Origin: Mucilaginibacter arboris
GTDB taxonomy: Bacteria > Bacteroidota > Bacteroidia > Sphingobacteriales > Sphingobacteriaceae
DNA length: 64,000 nt
Assembly: GCF_009754915.1 (NCBI RefSeq)
Contig: NZ_WPIK01000012.1
Span: 1-64,000, forward strand
Reading direction: 5' to 3'
The notes under the pieces are model-generated. The model was given only the letters and a program-made list of their open reading frames with translations. It ran no database searches and had not been told where the DNA came from. The position numbers were made by a program, and so were the translations under genes. How positions within the stretch are numbered: position 1 is the stretch's first letter; each line of letters starts with the position of its first letter. Shown piece by piece: positions 26,544-35,302 of this stretch.

Positions 26544-26555
26544 ATGCTTCTTTTA
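26544..26555 (+). repeat. Dispersed motif upstream of GH51
   Basis: Exact copy (GATGCTTCTTTTATG) 19 bases upstream of the leftward GH51 start. The gap 26525-26741 also holds a hairpin. Confidence 0.7.
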
Positions 26556-26674
26556 TGAATGTTTTTTATGGGCGATCTGCTTTTAGGAAAAGCTAATCTT
26601 TCGCCTAAAATAGTAATTTTTATTTTTGATGTGCTGCCATTTCCAATCGGTACAAATTACTTTTAGCTGATAAC

Positions 26675-26707
26675 AACAAGAGGGGCCAAAACCTGGCCCC
26701 TCTTGTT
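26675..26707. terminator. Strong hairpin after the M1 peptidase gene
   Basis: AACAAGAGGGGCCA and TGGCCCCTCTTGTT form a perfect 14-base GC-rich stem with a 5-base loop, 35 bases past the peptidase stop on the minus strand. No strong T run follows, so termination is likely but unproven. Confidence 0.65.
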
Positions 26708-26741
26708 AGGTCAAAATACTGATGCTGTTTTTACCGGCATT

Positions 26742-29336
26742 TTATTGGAACATACTGTTGGCAAGGTTACTGTTTACTTTTACATCGGTAACTTTCAATT
26801 CTATAGGCTGGCCAAAAACGGCGGTTTTGGTACTATAAGGCATTTTAATACCATTGCCAGCATCGCGGTAATCGCTAAAATCTGCTGTTACAATTTGTCC
26901 TTGTACTGTTTTTACCTCCCTTAATTTAAAACCTGTTGCCATATCGTAATAGTTTCTGGTCGAATTTCCATTCGCGCCATTTACCGTAACCATATAAGCA
27001 GGCTGGTTATTTACCAGTTTTACATCGGATGAAAGCAAAGTGTTGCTGTAGTTTAATTCCGGAAAAATAACGGCCGATTGTTTTACGAGTGCCTTATCTG
27101 ATGGTGTAAGCGGGACACTTTGATTGTTTTGCAACCTTTTTACGCTATCGCCATTAACAACCGTGCGTATCAATGCATTGTAAGCAGGAATGCTAAGGTC
27201 CTGCAAGGATTGAGAAGGCATTTTGTATTTACTGGTTATCTGTACTTGAAGGCCTTGGACCTGACCTGTGGAAGTAATGCTTACATCTTTCAGGTTTCTT
27301 AATTTATCTGCCCCTCCAACTGCATCTAAATATTTTTTGATAACGCTTGCAGCAGTTGTTCCGGCAGGCATCGTAATTCCTGTAAATGTATTGTTATCTG
27401 GTTCTACATCCGGTAAAACATGTTCCGGGTCGAGCACTACCAAAGCTATTTTTGAGGTAGAAGGATAACTGAACGTCCAGCTACCGCCGCGCTGCCAAAT
27501 TTCGGCAGGCAGTTTCACGGTGTTGGTATTTCCGTTTTCTTCTTTAACCATTACCGTAGCCGGTAAAGCCATCTCGCCAAGGTTTTCTATGGTGATGAGT
27601 GCTCCTTTTGCGGCATCATTTTCAATATAAGTAACCCCTTTTACCGCCTGGTCTAATTTCCAGGTGGTAAAAAACCATTCCCGCCAGAACCAGCTCAAAT
27701 CTTCGCCTGCTGCATTGTCTATTGTATGGAAAAAATCCCAGGGCGTTGGATGTTTAAAAGCCCAGCGTTTAATGTAGGTTTTGAAAGCGTAATCAAAGCG
27801 TTGTTCGCCTAAAATTTGTTCCCTTAAAATTTTAAGTCCGAGTGCTGGCTTGTTATAAGCAGCTTCGCCTAAATAAGAAGCCTGTATCACATCTGGCGTA
27901 GTTACAATTGGTTCTGCATTCAATCCGAAAGCACTTTGGGCATTTGCTTCTGCATCAGGTTTTGTATAATATTCGCCTTTGTTAAAAAGTTTGGCATCAA
28001 TCTGATTGATAAACGTGTTAAAACCTTCATCCATCCAACCATACTTGCGTTCGTTAGAACCAACAATCATCGGGAACCAGTTGTGCCCAAACTCGTGATT
28101 GGTTACATCCCATAACTCGCCCCCGCGACTGGTTGCATCACAAAAAACAATACCCGGATATTCCATCCCGGTAACAATACCGCCCACGTTGGTTGCTGTA
28201 GGATAAGTAAATTCAAACCACTGCCTGGAATCCATTTCGATGCTGGCCTTCACATATTCTGTTGACCGTCCCCAAGCCGCGTGCCCACCACTTTGTATCG
28301 GGTAAACAGATTGTGCCAATATTTTTTTTCCGCTTGGTAAGTTAATACGTGCGGCATCCCAAACAAAAGCATTGGAAGCAGCCCAGGCAACATCGCGGGT
28401 ATTTTTACACAAGAAATGCCAGGTTAAAGTTGGTTTTTTAAAGGATGGGGTTTGGTTGACTACCTCAGCAGAATCACGGATGGTAACTGTTTGTTCGCTT
28501 GCTTTAGCTTTGGCCAGCCTGCTTAATGTTACAGGTGATAACACTTCTGTCGGGTTCAACAATTCCCCGGAACCGACAACAATCAGGTTTGCAGGTGCAG
28601 TAATCGTATAATTTATATCGCCGTATTCCAGATAAAACTCGGAAGCGCCTAAATAGGGAATGGTATTCCAACCAGTTACATCATCATACACTTCCATCCG
28701 TGGGTACCATTGGGCTATTTCGTAAATCCAGCCATGATTGGTCCTTAAACGGCCCATCCTGTCGGTTCCGTTTTCTGGGATTTCAAACTGATAATCAATT
28801 TTAATCTGGATTTTACTGCCCAACGCTTTTAAAGAATCTTTTAGTTTGATCTGCATCCGCGTATCGGTAACCAGATAATTTGCAGGTTCTGCTTTTCCAT
28901 TCCTGATCAGGGTAACCGATTTTATAACGTCGCCCTGTGTAAAAGCTTTATTGGCAAATCGGCCGCCCGTTACCGGCGTTGTTGCTTCCGCACGGGAATC
29001 CTGCCGGTAAATATTCTGGTCTAACTGCAACCATAAGAAAGGCAGCCCATCCGGACTGTTATTGGTGTAAGTAATGGTTGTACTGCCGGAAACTTGTTTT
29101 TTAAGTGTATCTAATGCAACGTTAATTTGGTAATCGGCCCGGTTTTGCCAGTACCTGTTTGTTGGTGCACCTCCTGCTGTGCGAAACTGGTTGCCTTTAT
29201 CGGTATAAAACATTGGATCGAACACTTTATGCTGATCGTATTTACTGCCGGGAACAGGAGTTGTTTGTGCTTTAACCGTTTGAAATCCGCTTACTGCTAC
29301 TAAAATTGCAGTAAAAGCAGTATTAATTTTATTCAT
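26742..29336 (-). CDS. Secreted M1 family metallopeptidase
   Basis: 864 residues with an N-terminal signal segment ([17 protein letters not shown]). The catalytic zinc motif HEFGHNW (HExxH) with the downstream Glu in [12 protein letters not shown] is clear. The aminopeptidase N-like N-terminal beta domain precedes it. The C-terminal about 200 residues (after the proline-rich [14 protein letters not shown]) form an extra beta-rich domain with [14 protein letters not shown], as in outer-membrane-lipoprotein-like sequences. It cleaves peptides in the periplasm or outside. It is not obviously linked to the sugar genes. Confidence 0.9.
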   Translation of the reverse strand: MNKINTAFTAILVAVSGFQTVKAQTTPVPGSKYDQHKVFDPMFYTDKGNQFRTAGGAPTNRYWQNRADYQINVALDTLKKQVSGSTTITYTNNSPDGLPFLWLQLDQNIYRQDSRAEATTPVTGGRFANKAFTQGDVIKSVTLIRNGKAEPANYLVTDTRMQIKLKDSLKALGSKIQIKIDYQFEIPENGTDRMGRLRTNHGWIYEIAQWYPRMEVYDDVTGWNTIPYLGASEFYLEYGDINYTITAPANLIVVGSGELLNPTEVLSPVTLSRLAKAKASEQTVTIRDSAEVVNQTPSFKKPTLTWHFLCKNTRDVAWAASNAFVWDAARINLPSGKKILAQSVYPIQSGGHAAWGRSTEYVKASIEMDSRQWFEFTYPTATNVGGIVTGMEYPGIVFCDATSRGGELWDVTNHEFGHNWFPMIVGSNERKYGWMDEGFNTFINQIDAKLFNKGEYYTKPDAEANAQSAFGLNAEPIVTTPDVIQASYLGEAAYNKPALGLKILREQILGEQRFDYAFKTYIKRWAFKHPTPWDFFHTIDNAAGEDLSWFWREWFFTTWKLDQAVKGVTYIENDAAKGALITIENLGEMALPATVMVKEENGNTNTVKLPAEIWQRGGSWTFSYPSTSKIALVVLDPEHVLPDVEPDNNTFTGITMPAGTTAASVIKKYLDAVGGADKLRNLKDVSITSTGQVQGLQVQITSKYKMPSQSLQDLSIPAYNALIRTVVNGDSVKRLQNNQSVPLTPSDKALVKQSAVIFPELNYSNTLLSSDVKLVNNQPAYMVTVNGANGNSTRNYYDMATGFKLREVKTVQGQIVTADFSDYRDAGNGIKMPYSTKTAVFGQPIELKVTDVKVNSNLANSMFQ

Positions 29337-29384
29337 ATTGAAGATAGCTGTTGAAGTCAGACTAAAGGTAAATTTTTACCTGAT

Positions 29385-29396
29385 AAAAGAAGTACC
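29385..29396 (-). repeat. Divergent motif copy upstream of the M1 peptidase
   Basis: TAAAAGAAGTAC; two changes from the consensus. It is preceded by TAAATTTTTACCTGA. Confidence 0.5.
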
Positions 29397-29449
29397 ACAC
29401 TAAAATTTATCTGACTTATAGAATAAAAATATTACAAACCGGTTTTTAT

Positions 29450-30643
29450 TTACTGCTGAATGTTCCATTTTTTTGCCCAGGCTGGATAACTGTCTATTGC
29501 TTTTTGCGGTGCATAAGTGTACCAGCCGTAACCGTCGCGGCGCTCACGGTCAACTTCTGCTAAACTATAAACTACTTTGCTGTCGCGGTTGCAAAACAAG
29601 GGTTTGTGTGTTTTTAATTCATAATAACGTGTCCAGATGGGTGGTGCAGTCGGGTCTGTTTCTACCACTTTATCTGTTCTGCTCACCCTGAATTTAGTTT
29701 GCATGGTTGGCGCCTGTACTGTTTTTATCCTTGTATTTTGTATAGCTGATGCTTTAAACCAGGCCACCGCATTTTTTATAGCATGGATGATTTGTGGTGT
29801 TGGATGATCGATCGACATTAAAAACAATACAATGCCAGAACTTTCGCCGTCGCAAATACTTGGCGGTTCAAAAGCCCTTGCCCAGGCTGGTTGTAACGTA
29901 ACTTCATCATGCTGCTGGCACCAGGCCGTAGGTACGCCGTTATCTACAATTTGTGTTTTTAAAATACAATCTAAACCTTTTTGATACGATAGCAGCAGCT
30001 TTTGCCTCCGTTTCTGATCTACAAAAGCATACTGCGGTTCGTTGTCTGCAATTGCTTTCAGTTCAGAAATTATGCCTTCAAAAACACCATCGTTATAAGT
30101 AATATGCCTGCTGTAATTATTTTCCAAAGGATAATATTGCGGCCAGCCACCGTTAGTATATTGGGCATTCATTATAAAATCCAACCCTTTTAAAGCAGCC
30201 AGCTTATATTTTTCGATGTGAGTGGCAGTATAAACATCAGCCAGACAAGCAACGTGAGTGTAAGTAGTGCCATTATCAAAAGTAGTGTTTAAGATGTTTT
30301 TTGCTTTGATCAGGCTGTCCTTCTGCGGCTCTGTCAATATCGCCATGATATCGTAATTCTTGGGCCAGCCACCATTATTTTTCTGATAAAGCAGGATGTT
30401 ATCTGCTACGGGTACAATATCGGTAGGTTTGTATTTTTGCTGGTTTGGTTTTGGGTTGATGATGTTGCTTGGTTCTGCTATACCGTACCAGTGCCTGCTG
30501 TCATCGCCAAAAGCTTCCGTATCAATTTTGGTTATTTTTGCCTGTTGTGCCTGTGCTGCAAGTTGTATCAGCAGGAAATAAAAAAGCAGCAATAACTTCC
30601 GTTTCTGCAATTGCTGCAGCTTGGCCAGGTACAAAGTATTCAT
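29450..30643 (-). CDS. pelA: Secreted PL10 pectate lyase (PelA-type)
   Basis: 397 residues with a signal peptide (LLLLFYFLLIQLAAQAQQ). PL10 landmarks are QKNNGGWPKNYD, TTFDNGTTYTHV, and NAQYTNGGWPQYYPL followed by YSRHITYNDG. The later PTAWCQQHDE and AFEPPSICDGES carry the conserved acidic and arginine-rich active-site region. The enzyme cuts polygalacturonate by beta-elimination, giving unsaturated products for KduI/KduD. It lies downstream of kduI, after a terminator, with its own possible operator. Confidence 0.92.
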   Translation of the reverse strand: MNTLYLAKLQQLQKRKLLLLFYFLLIQLAAQAQQAKITKIDTEAFGDDSRHWYGIAEPSNIINPKPNQQKYKPTDIVPVADNILLYQKNNGGWPKNYDIMAILTEPQKDSLIKAKNILNTTFDNGTTYTHVACLADVYTATHIEKYKLAALKGLDFIMNAQYTNGGWPQYYPLENNYSRHITYNDGVFEGIISELKAIADNEPQYAFVDQKRRQKLLLSYQKGLDCILKTQIVDNGVPTAWCQQHDEVTLQPAWARAFEPPSICDGESSGIVLFLMSIDHPTPQIIHAIKNAVAWFKASAIQNTRIKTVQAPTMQTKFRVSRTDKVVETDPTAPPIWTRYYELKTHKPLFCNRDSKVVYSLAEVDRERRDGYGWYTYAPQKAIDSYPAWAKKWNIQQ

Positions 30644-30670
30644 GAAATAGGTTTTATAATGAAAGCGTAA

Positions 30671-30705
30671 ATTACATTTTATTTGTGCCTTTTAAAAAAT
30701 GTAAT
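30671..30705. promoter_or_regulatory. Candidate operator upstream of pelA
   Basis: ATTACATTTT (30671-30680) and AAAATGTAAT (30696-30705) form a perfect 10-base inverted repeat with a 15-base spacer, 28 bases upstream of the leftward pelA start. The half-site equals that found upstream of kduD (32475-32495), so both may answer to one regulator. Confidence 0.45.
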
Positions 30706-30741
30706 CAAGATGATACAACCGGTAAAAACGGAAGCAAATAA

Positions 30742-30774
30742 AAAAGTTCCGGCTATAGGTTAACCGGAACTTTT
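30742..30774 (-). terminator. Terminator after kduI
   Basis: AAAAGTTCCGG and CCGGAACTTTT form an 11-base perfect stem with an 11-base loop. It lies 35 bases past the kduI stop on the minus strand. Confidence 0.8.
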
Positions 30775-30808
30775 ATATGCTAAAAACAGTATGAAAAACC
30801 TTACCTGG

Positions 30809-31639
30809 TTACCTGATCCCGCTGATCGGAACAGCATCCATATCACTGTAAACCAAATTCTCGCCAGCCATCCCCCAGATAAAACCATAACTTGCCGTAC
30901 CACAACCGGAATGGATAGACCATGGCGGAGAAATAATAGCTTCCTGATTGGCAACCAGCAAGTGGCGGGTTTCCTGCGGCTCTCCCATAAAATGAACTAC
31001 CCGGTGCTCTTCCGGTACATCAAAATAGAAGTACGCTTCCATTCTGCGGGTGTGCGTATGTGCAGGCATCGTGTTCCAAACACTTCCTGTATTTAAAATA
31101 GTTAAACCCATTACCAGTTGGCAACTTTTTAGGCCGTCTAAATGAATGTAACGGTAAATAGTTCTTTGATTAGCAGTTTCCTGCGCGCCCATTGTTCCCG
31201 GTGAAGCTTCGTCCTTTGTCATTCGGGCAGCAGGATACGTTTGGTGCGCCGGTGCAGAAAGCAGGTAAAAAACAGCAGGATCAGCCAGGCTATTACTTTT
31301 AAAAGTAACATCCTTAGTACCTTTTCCCAGGTAAACACAGCTCAGTTTTTCCAGGTCGAAAGTTTGTCCGTCTGCTTCTACTTGCCCGGTTCCGCCAACA
31401 TTGATAATGCCGATTTCCCTTCTTTCCAGAAAATATTCTGCCCTCAATTCCGGATGGTTTTCCAGTTTTAATGGTTTTGTTACCGGTTTTGCCCCGCCGA
31501 TGATGACGCGGTCGTAATGAGAGTAAACCAGCTTTACTTCATCGTTTACCAAGAGGTTTTGTACCAGAAAGTTTGAACGCAGTTCCTGAGTGTTCATCTG
31601 GCTTGTTTCTTTCGGACTATTTTGAAATCTTATTTCCAT
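30809..31639 (-). CDS. kduI: 5-dehydro-4-deoxy-D-glucuronate isomerase
   Basis: 276 residues of the KduI cupin-like family. The zinc ligands are visible in NTMPAHTHTRRMEAYFYFD and near the C-terminus in SPPWSIHSGCGTASYGFIWG. It turns 5-keto-4-deoxyuronate from pectin into 3-deoxy-D-glycero-2,5-hexodiulosonate. It follows kduD by 27 bases in one transcript, with a motif copy in the gap. Confidence 0.95.
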   Translation of the reverse strand: MEIRFQNSPKETSQMNTQELRSNFLVQNLLVNDEVKLVYSHYDRVIIGGAKPVTKPLKLENHPELRAEYFLERREIGIINVGGTGQVEADGQTFDLEKLSCVYLGKGTKDVTFKSNSLADPAVFYLLSAPAHQTYPAARMTKDEASPGTMGAQETANQRTIYRYIHLDGLKSCQLVMGLTILNTGSVWNTMPAHTHTRRMEAYFYFDVPEEHRVVHFMGEPQETRHLLVANQEAIISPPWSIHSGCGTASYGFIWGMAGENLVYSDMDAVPISGIR

Positions 31640-31643
31640 TTTG

Positions 31644-31655
31644 ATACTTCTTTTA
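31644..31655 (+). repeat. Motif variant between kduD and kduI
   Basis: ATACTTCTTTTA, placed in the short gap between two co-transcribed genes, so not a terminator in any simple sense. Confidence 0.65.
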
Positions 31656-31666
31656 TCGGTAAAAAA

Positions 31667-32437
31667 TCAGCGGCCCATCCAGCCGCCATCAACAGTTAAA
31701 ATTGTTCCATGAACATAATTGGCAGCATCAGAAGCGAGAAACACAGCCGGGCCTTTAAAATCTTCCGGTTCCCCCCAACGGTTTGCCGGGATGCGTGATA
31801 AAATCGATGCGCTTCTTTCCGGGTCATTTCTTAAAGCTTCGGTATTATCCGTGGCGATATAACCCGGCGCAATACCATTTACATTTACACCTTTTGATGC
31901 CCATTCGTTGGATAAAGCTTTGATTAAACTGCCCAAAGCCGCCTTGCTTGCCGCATAGCCCGGAACGTTGATGCCGCCTTGAAAAGTAAGCAAAGAACAG
32001 GTAAAAATAATTTTTCCGGAACCTTGTTCCAGCATTTTTTTACCAACTTCTCTTGCTAAAATAAAAGGCGCATCCAGGTTTACGGCCATTACTTTGTCCC
32101 ACATTTCATCAGGATGTTCTGCTGCTGGTTTTCGGAGGATCATCCCGGCGTTATTAATGAGAATATCAATCTGAGGGTTTTCGCTGAAAGCTTTTTCCAG
32201 GAACTCATACAATTTCTGACGATCAGAAAAATCAGCCTGATAAGCTTTAAATTTTCGGCCTAAAGCTGTAATTTCTTTTTCTACTGCGCTGCCTTCGAGT
32301 TCCAGCGAAGCGGAAACACCAATTACATCTGCACCAGCTTCGGCCATGGCAACCGCCATTGCTTTACCAATTCCCCGGTTACAGCCGGTTGCCAAAACAA
32401 CCTTGCCGGTCAGATCAAATAAATTCTGATTACTCAT
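31667..32437 (-). CDS. kduD: 2-deoxy-D-gluconate 3-dehydrogenase (SDR family)
   Basis: 256 residues, classical short-chain dehydrogenase. It has the NAD-binding TGCNRGIGKAMA, DILINNAGMILRKPA, catalytic Ser in FTCSLLTFQGG, and YAASKAAL with the Tyr and Lys. KduD reduces the KduI product to 2-keto-3-deoxygluconate. Assignment from SDR alone would be weak; the neighbouring kduI and pelA make it firm. Confidence 0.92.
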   Translation of the reverse strand: MSNQNLFDLTGKVVLATGCNRGIGKAMAVAMAEAGADVIGVSASLELEGSAVEKEITALGRKFKAYQADFSDRQKLYEFLEKAFSENPQIDILINNAGMILRKPAAEHPDEMWDKVMAVNLDAPFILAREVGKKMLEQGSGKIIFTCSLLTFQGGINVPGYAASKAALGSLIKALSNEWASKGVNVNGIAPGYIATDNTEALRNDPERSASILSRIPANRWGEPEDFKGPAVFLASDAANYVHGTILTVDGGWMGR

Positions 32438-32451
32438 TTATACAGGTATAA

Positions 32452-32459
32452 CAAAGTTA
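32452..32459 (-). promoter_or_regulatory. -7 element of the kdu operon
   Basis: TAACTTTG on the minus strand exactly matches the consensus TAnnTTTG, 14 bases upstream of the start codon. The -33 region coincides with the operator at 32475-32495 and has no clear TTTG. Confidence 0.45.
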
Positions 32460-32474
32460 TTGTCAAAATCAACT

Positions 32475-32495
32475 TTACATTTACTTAAAATGTAA
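32475..32495. promoter_or_regulatory. Palindromic operator upstream of kduD
   Basis: TTACATTT-ACTTA-AAATGTAA is a perfect 8-base inverted repeat with a 5-base centre. It starts 15 bases upstream of the -7 element, overlapping the -33 position. Its arms match those at pelA. Confidence 0.5.
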
Positions 32496-32669
32496 TTTGG
32501 TCAAAGCTGTTGAAAATTGATTAATAATCAAAACCAAAAATTGCCTGATTAATAAAGTTAAATTTTGCAGGAGCGGATTCTGCTGACAACATTCTGCATA
32601 TAAAACCTTGCATTTTTTACTTGTTAATTATTAATTAATTATTTATCTTTGTTATAAACTTTCATTATT

Positions 32670-33200
32670 ATGAAACTGTTTTTATCAATCATATTCATAA
32701 TTCTCCCAAAGCTTTCCTTGTTTGCGCAGCAAGATACTATTTACTTAAAGAAAAAAATATCTGAAACTAGGAAAATTGTTACTGACAGAACTCCGCAAGC
32801 AGTTTACTTTCAATTTGGAGGATCCGGGCCAATATTATCTGTTAATTACGACACACGATTTAGGAAAAAGGTAAACGGGGCAGGTTTTACTGCTGGTTTA
32901 GGCTTTTTTGGAGGAAGCGGTGATGCTATTGTTTCCGTTCCTGTTTCTGTAAATTATTTGTTTGGAAGAAAATCAGATTTTGCTGAAATAGCGGGAGGCG
33001 CAACGTTTATAGCAGGCTCCACTTCTAACATTTTCTCTGAAAATTCAAATTCCAGTACTTTTTTTTACCATCTAAATGCGGGTTACCGTCATCAATCAGC
33101 TACAAAAGGATTCTTTTTTAGGGGAGGCGTTAGTCCTCTTTTTTTAGGAAGTGGTGAATTTGTAACATGGTTCTACCTCGGGGCTGGCTACAATTTTTAA
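32670..33200 (+). CDS. Exported outer-membrane-like hypothetical protein
   Basis: 176 residues with a signal peptide (LFLSIIFIILPKLSLFAQQ). The mature part alternates polar and hydrophobic residues in beta strands, with FTAGLGFFGGSGDAIVSVPV and ends in FYLGAGYNF, a terminal Phe as in outer-membrane beta-barrels. It is a small barrel-like protein of unknown role. It is the only rightward gene in this leftward region. Confidence 0.7.
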   Translation: MKLFLSIIFIILPKLSLFAQQDTIYLKKKISETRKIVTDRTPQAVYFQFGGSGPILSVNYDTRFRKKVNGAGFTAGLGFFGGSGDAIVSVPVSVNYLFGRKSDFAEIAGGATFIAGSTSNIFSENSNSSTFFYHLNAGYRHQSATKGFFFRGGVSPLFLGSGEFVTWFYLGAGYNF

Positions 33201-33213
33201 CAGCTTAAAAGCC

Positions 33214-34227
33214 TCACTCTACTACTGGCCAGCCATTTTTATCCCAGTTCAGTTTTTCTATCCTTAATTTCGAGATGCCGCGATCAGATGCATCATAACC
33301 GTGGAAAACGATGTAATCGGTTTTTTGATCGGTAAAAACAGCATTGTGGCCAACGCCATACCAGTTTTTATCTCCCTGCAATAAAATCGTTCCGCCACCT
33401 TTTGCCATTGGCATTCCACCTTCGTCCAGATATGGCCCTTGTACGTTTTTTGATCTTCCGATAATCATTTTATAAGTGCTTTTCGGGCCTTTGCAACAAT
33501 AATCAATGGAAGCAAACAAGTAATAGTAATTATTTTTTTTGAAGATGAAAGCTCCTTCAATAGCATTTCCGCCTGCATCAACCGGATTGTTATCAACTGC
33601 AGGAAGATTCCCGGAAGGATCAGAAACCTTTTTCCGGCTGGCTATTGTTGGCAGGTTATCAATACTTTCTGCCACACTTAACCGGTCTTTGTTTAATTTT
33701 ACCAGCTTCAATCCATCCCAAAAAGAACCGAAAGCGAGGTAAGATGTTCCGTTTTTATCGGTAATGAGGTTTGGGTCAATCGCATTCCAGTTTGTTTTTC
33801 CGGGGATAGACTGGATCACTTTTCCGTGATCAACCCAAAGATAATTCGGATCATCAGTATGCAAAGTTTTATTGGTAGCAACACCGATGGCAGAAGTATT
33901 TTTGCCGAAAGCAGAAACAGAATAATACAAGTAATAAAGTCCGTTATAATAAGAAATATCCGGCGCCCAGATATGGCCTCTAAATCCTGGAATTGCCTCG
34001 ACTGCCCATTTCGGCGCTTCTTCAAAAACAGGTTTTTCCCGTTTCCAATGAACCATATCTTTGGACGACCAATCTGCAATTCCCATTCCGGTACAGAAAA
34101 TATAATAAAGGCTATCCTGTTTTATAATAACCGGATCATGAACAGAAATATTGGTTTGCAATTCCTGCGCATACAAGTTTTTGCCTGCTAAAAACAGTAT
34201 GACAATCAGCATAAATATTATGTTCAT
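33214..34227 (-). CDS. abnA: Secreted GH43 arabinan endo-1,5-alpha-L-arabinosidase
   Basis: 337 residues with a signal peptide (MLIVILFLAGKNLYAQEL). The five-bladed propeller has the catalytic base Asp in SVHDPVIIKQD, the pKa-modulating Asp in AIDPNLIT, and the acid Glu in AIEGAFIFKK. Conserved GHIWAPDISYYNGLYYLYYS and YCCKG features are typical of arabinanases. It cuts the alpha-1,5-linked arabinan backbone. It is the last gene of the leftward operon, 8 bases after the preceding GH43 gene. Confidence 0.9.
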   Translation of the reverse strand: MNIIFMLIVILFLAGKNLYAQELQTNISVHDPVIIKQDSLYYIFCTGMGIADWSSKDMVHWKREKPVFEEAPKWAVEAIPGFRGHIWAPDISYYNGLYYLYYSVSAFGKNTSAIGVATNKTLHTDDPNYLWVDHGKVIQSIPGKTNWNAIDPNLITDKNGTSYLAFGSFWDGLKLVKLNKDRLSVAESIDNLPTIASRKKVSDPSGNLPAVDNNPVDAGGNAIEGAFIFKKNNYYYLFASIDYCCKGPKSTYKMIIGRSKNVQGPYLDEGGMPMAKGGGTILLQGDKNWYGVGHNAVFTDQKTDYIVFHGYDASDRGISKLRIEKLNWDKNGWPVVE

Positions 34228-34235
34228 GGTTTTAA

Positions 34236-35234
34236 TTATTTAGCGGGTTTAACACCTTCACTCGTCATGATTACCCGTTTAATGGTTCCATCAGGATTGT
34301 AGTATAAATAATCAATACAAACCGAACGATGGTAACCGCCTTCATTTGCAGCTAAAGCGCCGTTATGGTAAACAAAATAAGATTTTCCTTTAAAATCAAT
34401 AATTGCCTGATGGTTGGTGTTTGAATTACCCGCAAGTTCATTGATGATACCTTTATAAACCCACGGGCCGTTAATGCTCTTGCTCATTGCATAAGCAATT
34501 TTTTCGGGGAAACCTGTAGCGTAAGAAAGATAATACCAGCCGTTACGTTTATGAATCCAGGGCGCTTCTGTATATTCTGGTAGCTTTATCGTTTTGATCG
34601 GCCCTTCCAGTTCAATCATGTTCTTTTTTAACTTGGCGTAATAACAGGCGGTATTTCCCCAGATCAAATAAGCCTGGCCATCATCATCAATCATTACAGT
34701 TGGATCAATATCGTCCCAGGGAATTGACGCCGCTTTCGTCATATCGTTAGTAACCAAAGCGGAACTACGTGCATCTTTAAAAGGTCCGGTTGGACTATCA
34801 GAAACGGCAACACCAATTGCTTTTCCGCGGACTGTTCCATGTTCTATTGCTACATACCAATAAAATTTTCCATCCCGCTCAATTACCTGGGAAGCCCAGG
34901 CATCATCTTTTGCCCAAGCGAAAGTTTTTACATTTAATGGAGAAGGGTGTTCTGTCCAGTTAACCATATCCGGAGAAGAAAAACACAACCATTCGTGCAT
35001 TTCGTAGTTTGGTTTATTTGGCGGGGCTACGTCGTGTCCGGTGTACAAATAAACTTTATCCTTGTAAACCATTGCAGCAGGGTCTGCTGTGAATTTATGT
35101 TTGATAACCGGATTGCTGCTGGAATGAAAGGTAGTATCTGTAAGAAAAAACTCAGTAACAGGAGTTGCCGCCGGAACACCAGAAATGGCAGCTATATAAA
35201 TGATTGCAACTGAAAGACTTTTTTTAATAAACAT
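34236..35234 (-). CDS. Secreted GH43 exo-acting hydrolase (arabinofuranosidase/xylosidase type)
   Basis: 332 residues with a signal peptide. The catalytic base is in KHKFTADPAAMVYKDK, the second Asp in DDIDPTVMIDDDG, and the acid Glu in YTEAPWIHKRNGW. The NHQAIIDFKGKSYFVYH block near the C-terminus is common in GH43 exo-enzymes acting on arabinose or xylose side chains. In this arabinan operon, arabinofuranosidase action is the likely role. The substrate cannot be decided by sequence alone. Confidence 0.85.
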   Translation of the reverse strand: MFIKKSLSVAIIYIAAISGVPAATPVTEFFLTDTTFHSSSNPVIKHKFTADPAAMVYKDKVYLYTGHDVAPPNKPNYEMHEWLCFSSPDMVNWTEHPSPLNVKTFAWAKDDAWASQVIERDGKFYWYVAIEHGTVRGKAIGVAVSDSPTGPFKDARSSALVTNDMTKAASIPWDDIDPTVMIDDDGQAYLIWGNTACYYAKLKKNMIELEGPIKTIKLPEYTEAPWIHKRNGWYYLSYATGFPEKIAYAMSKSINGPWVYKGIINELAGNSNTNHQAIIDFKGKSYFVYHNGALAANEGGYHRSVCIDYLYYNPDGTIKRVIMTSEGVKPAK

Positions 35235-35264
35235 CCTGATCTATTTTTATTTTTAGAAAAAACT

Positions 35265-35296
35265 GATGCTATTTTTATCGGCATAAAAACAGCATC
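35265..35296. repeat. Hairpin of the GATGCTGTTTTTA variant
   Basis: GATGCTATTTTTAT pairs with ATAAAAACAGCATC (one mismatch) around a 4-base loop, CGGC. It occupies the 68-base gap between the GH51 stop and the next GH43 start inside the operon, so it may attenuate or process the transcript. Confidence 0.6.
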
Positions 35297-35302
35297 AAGT
35301 AA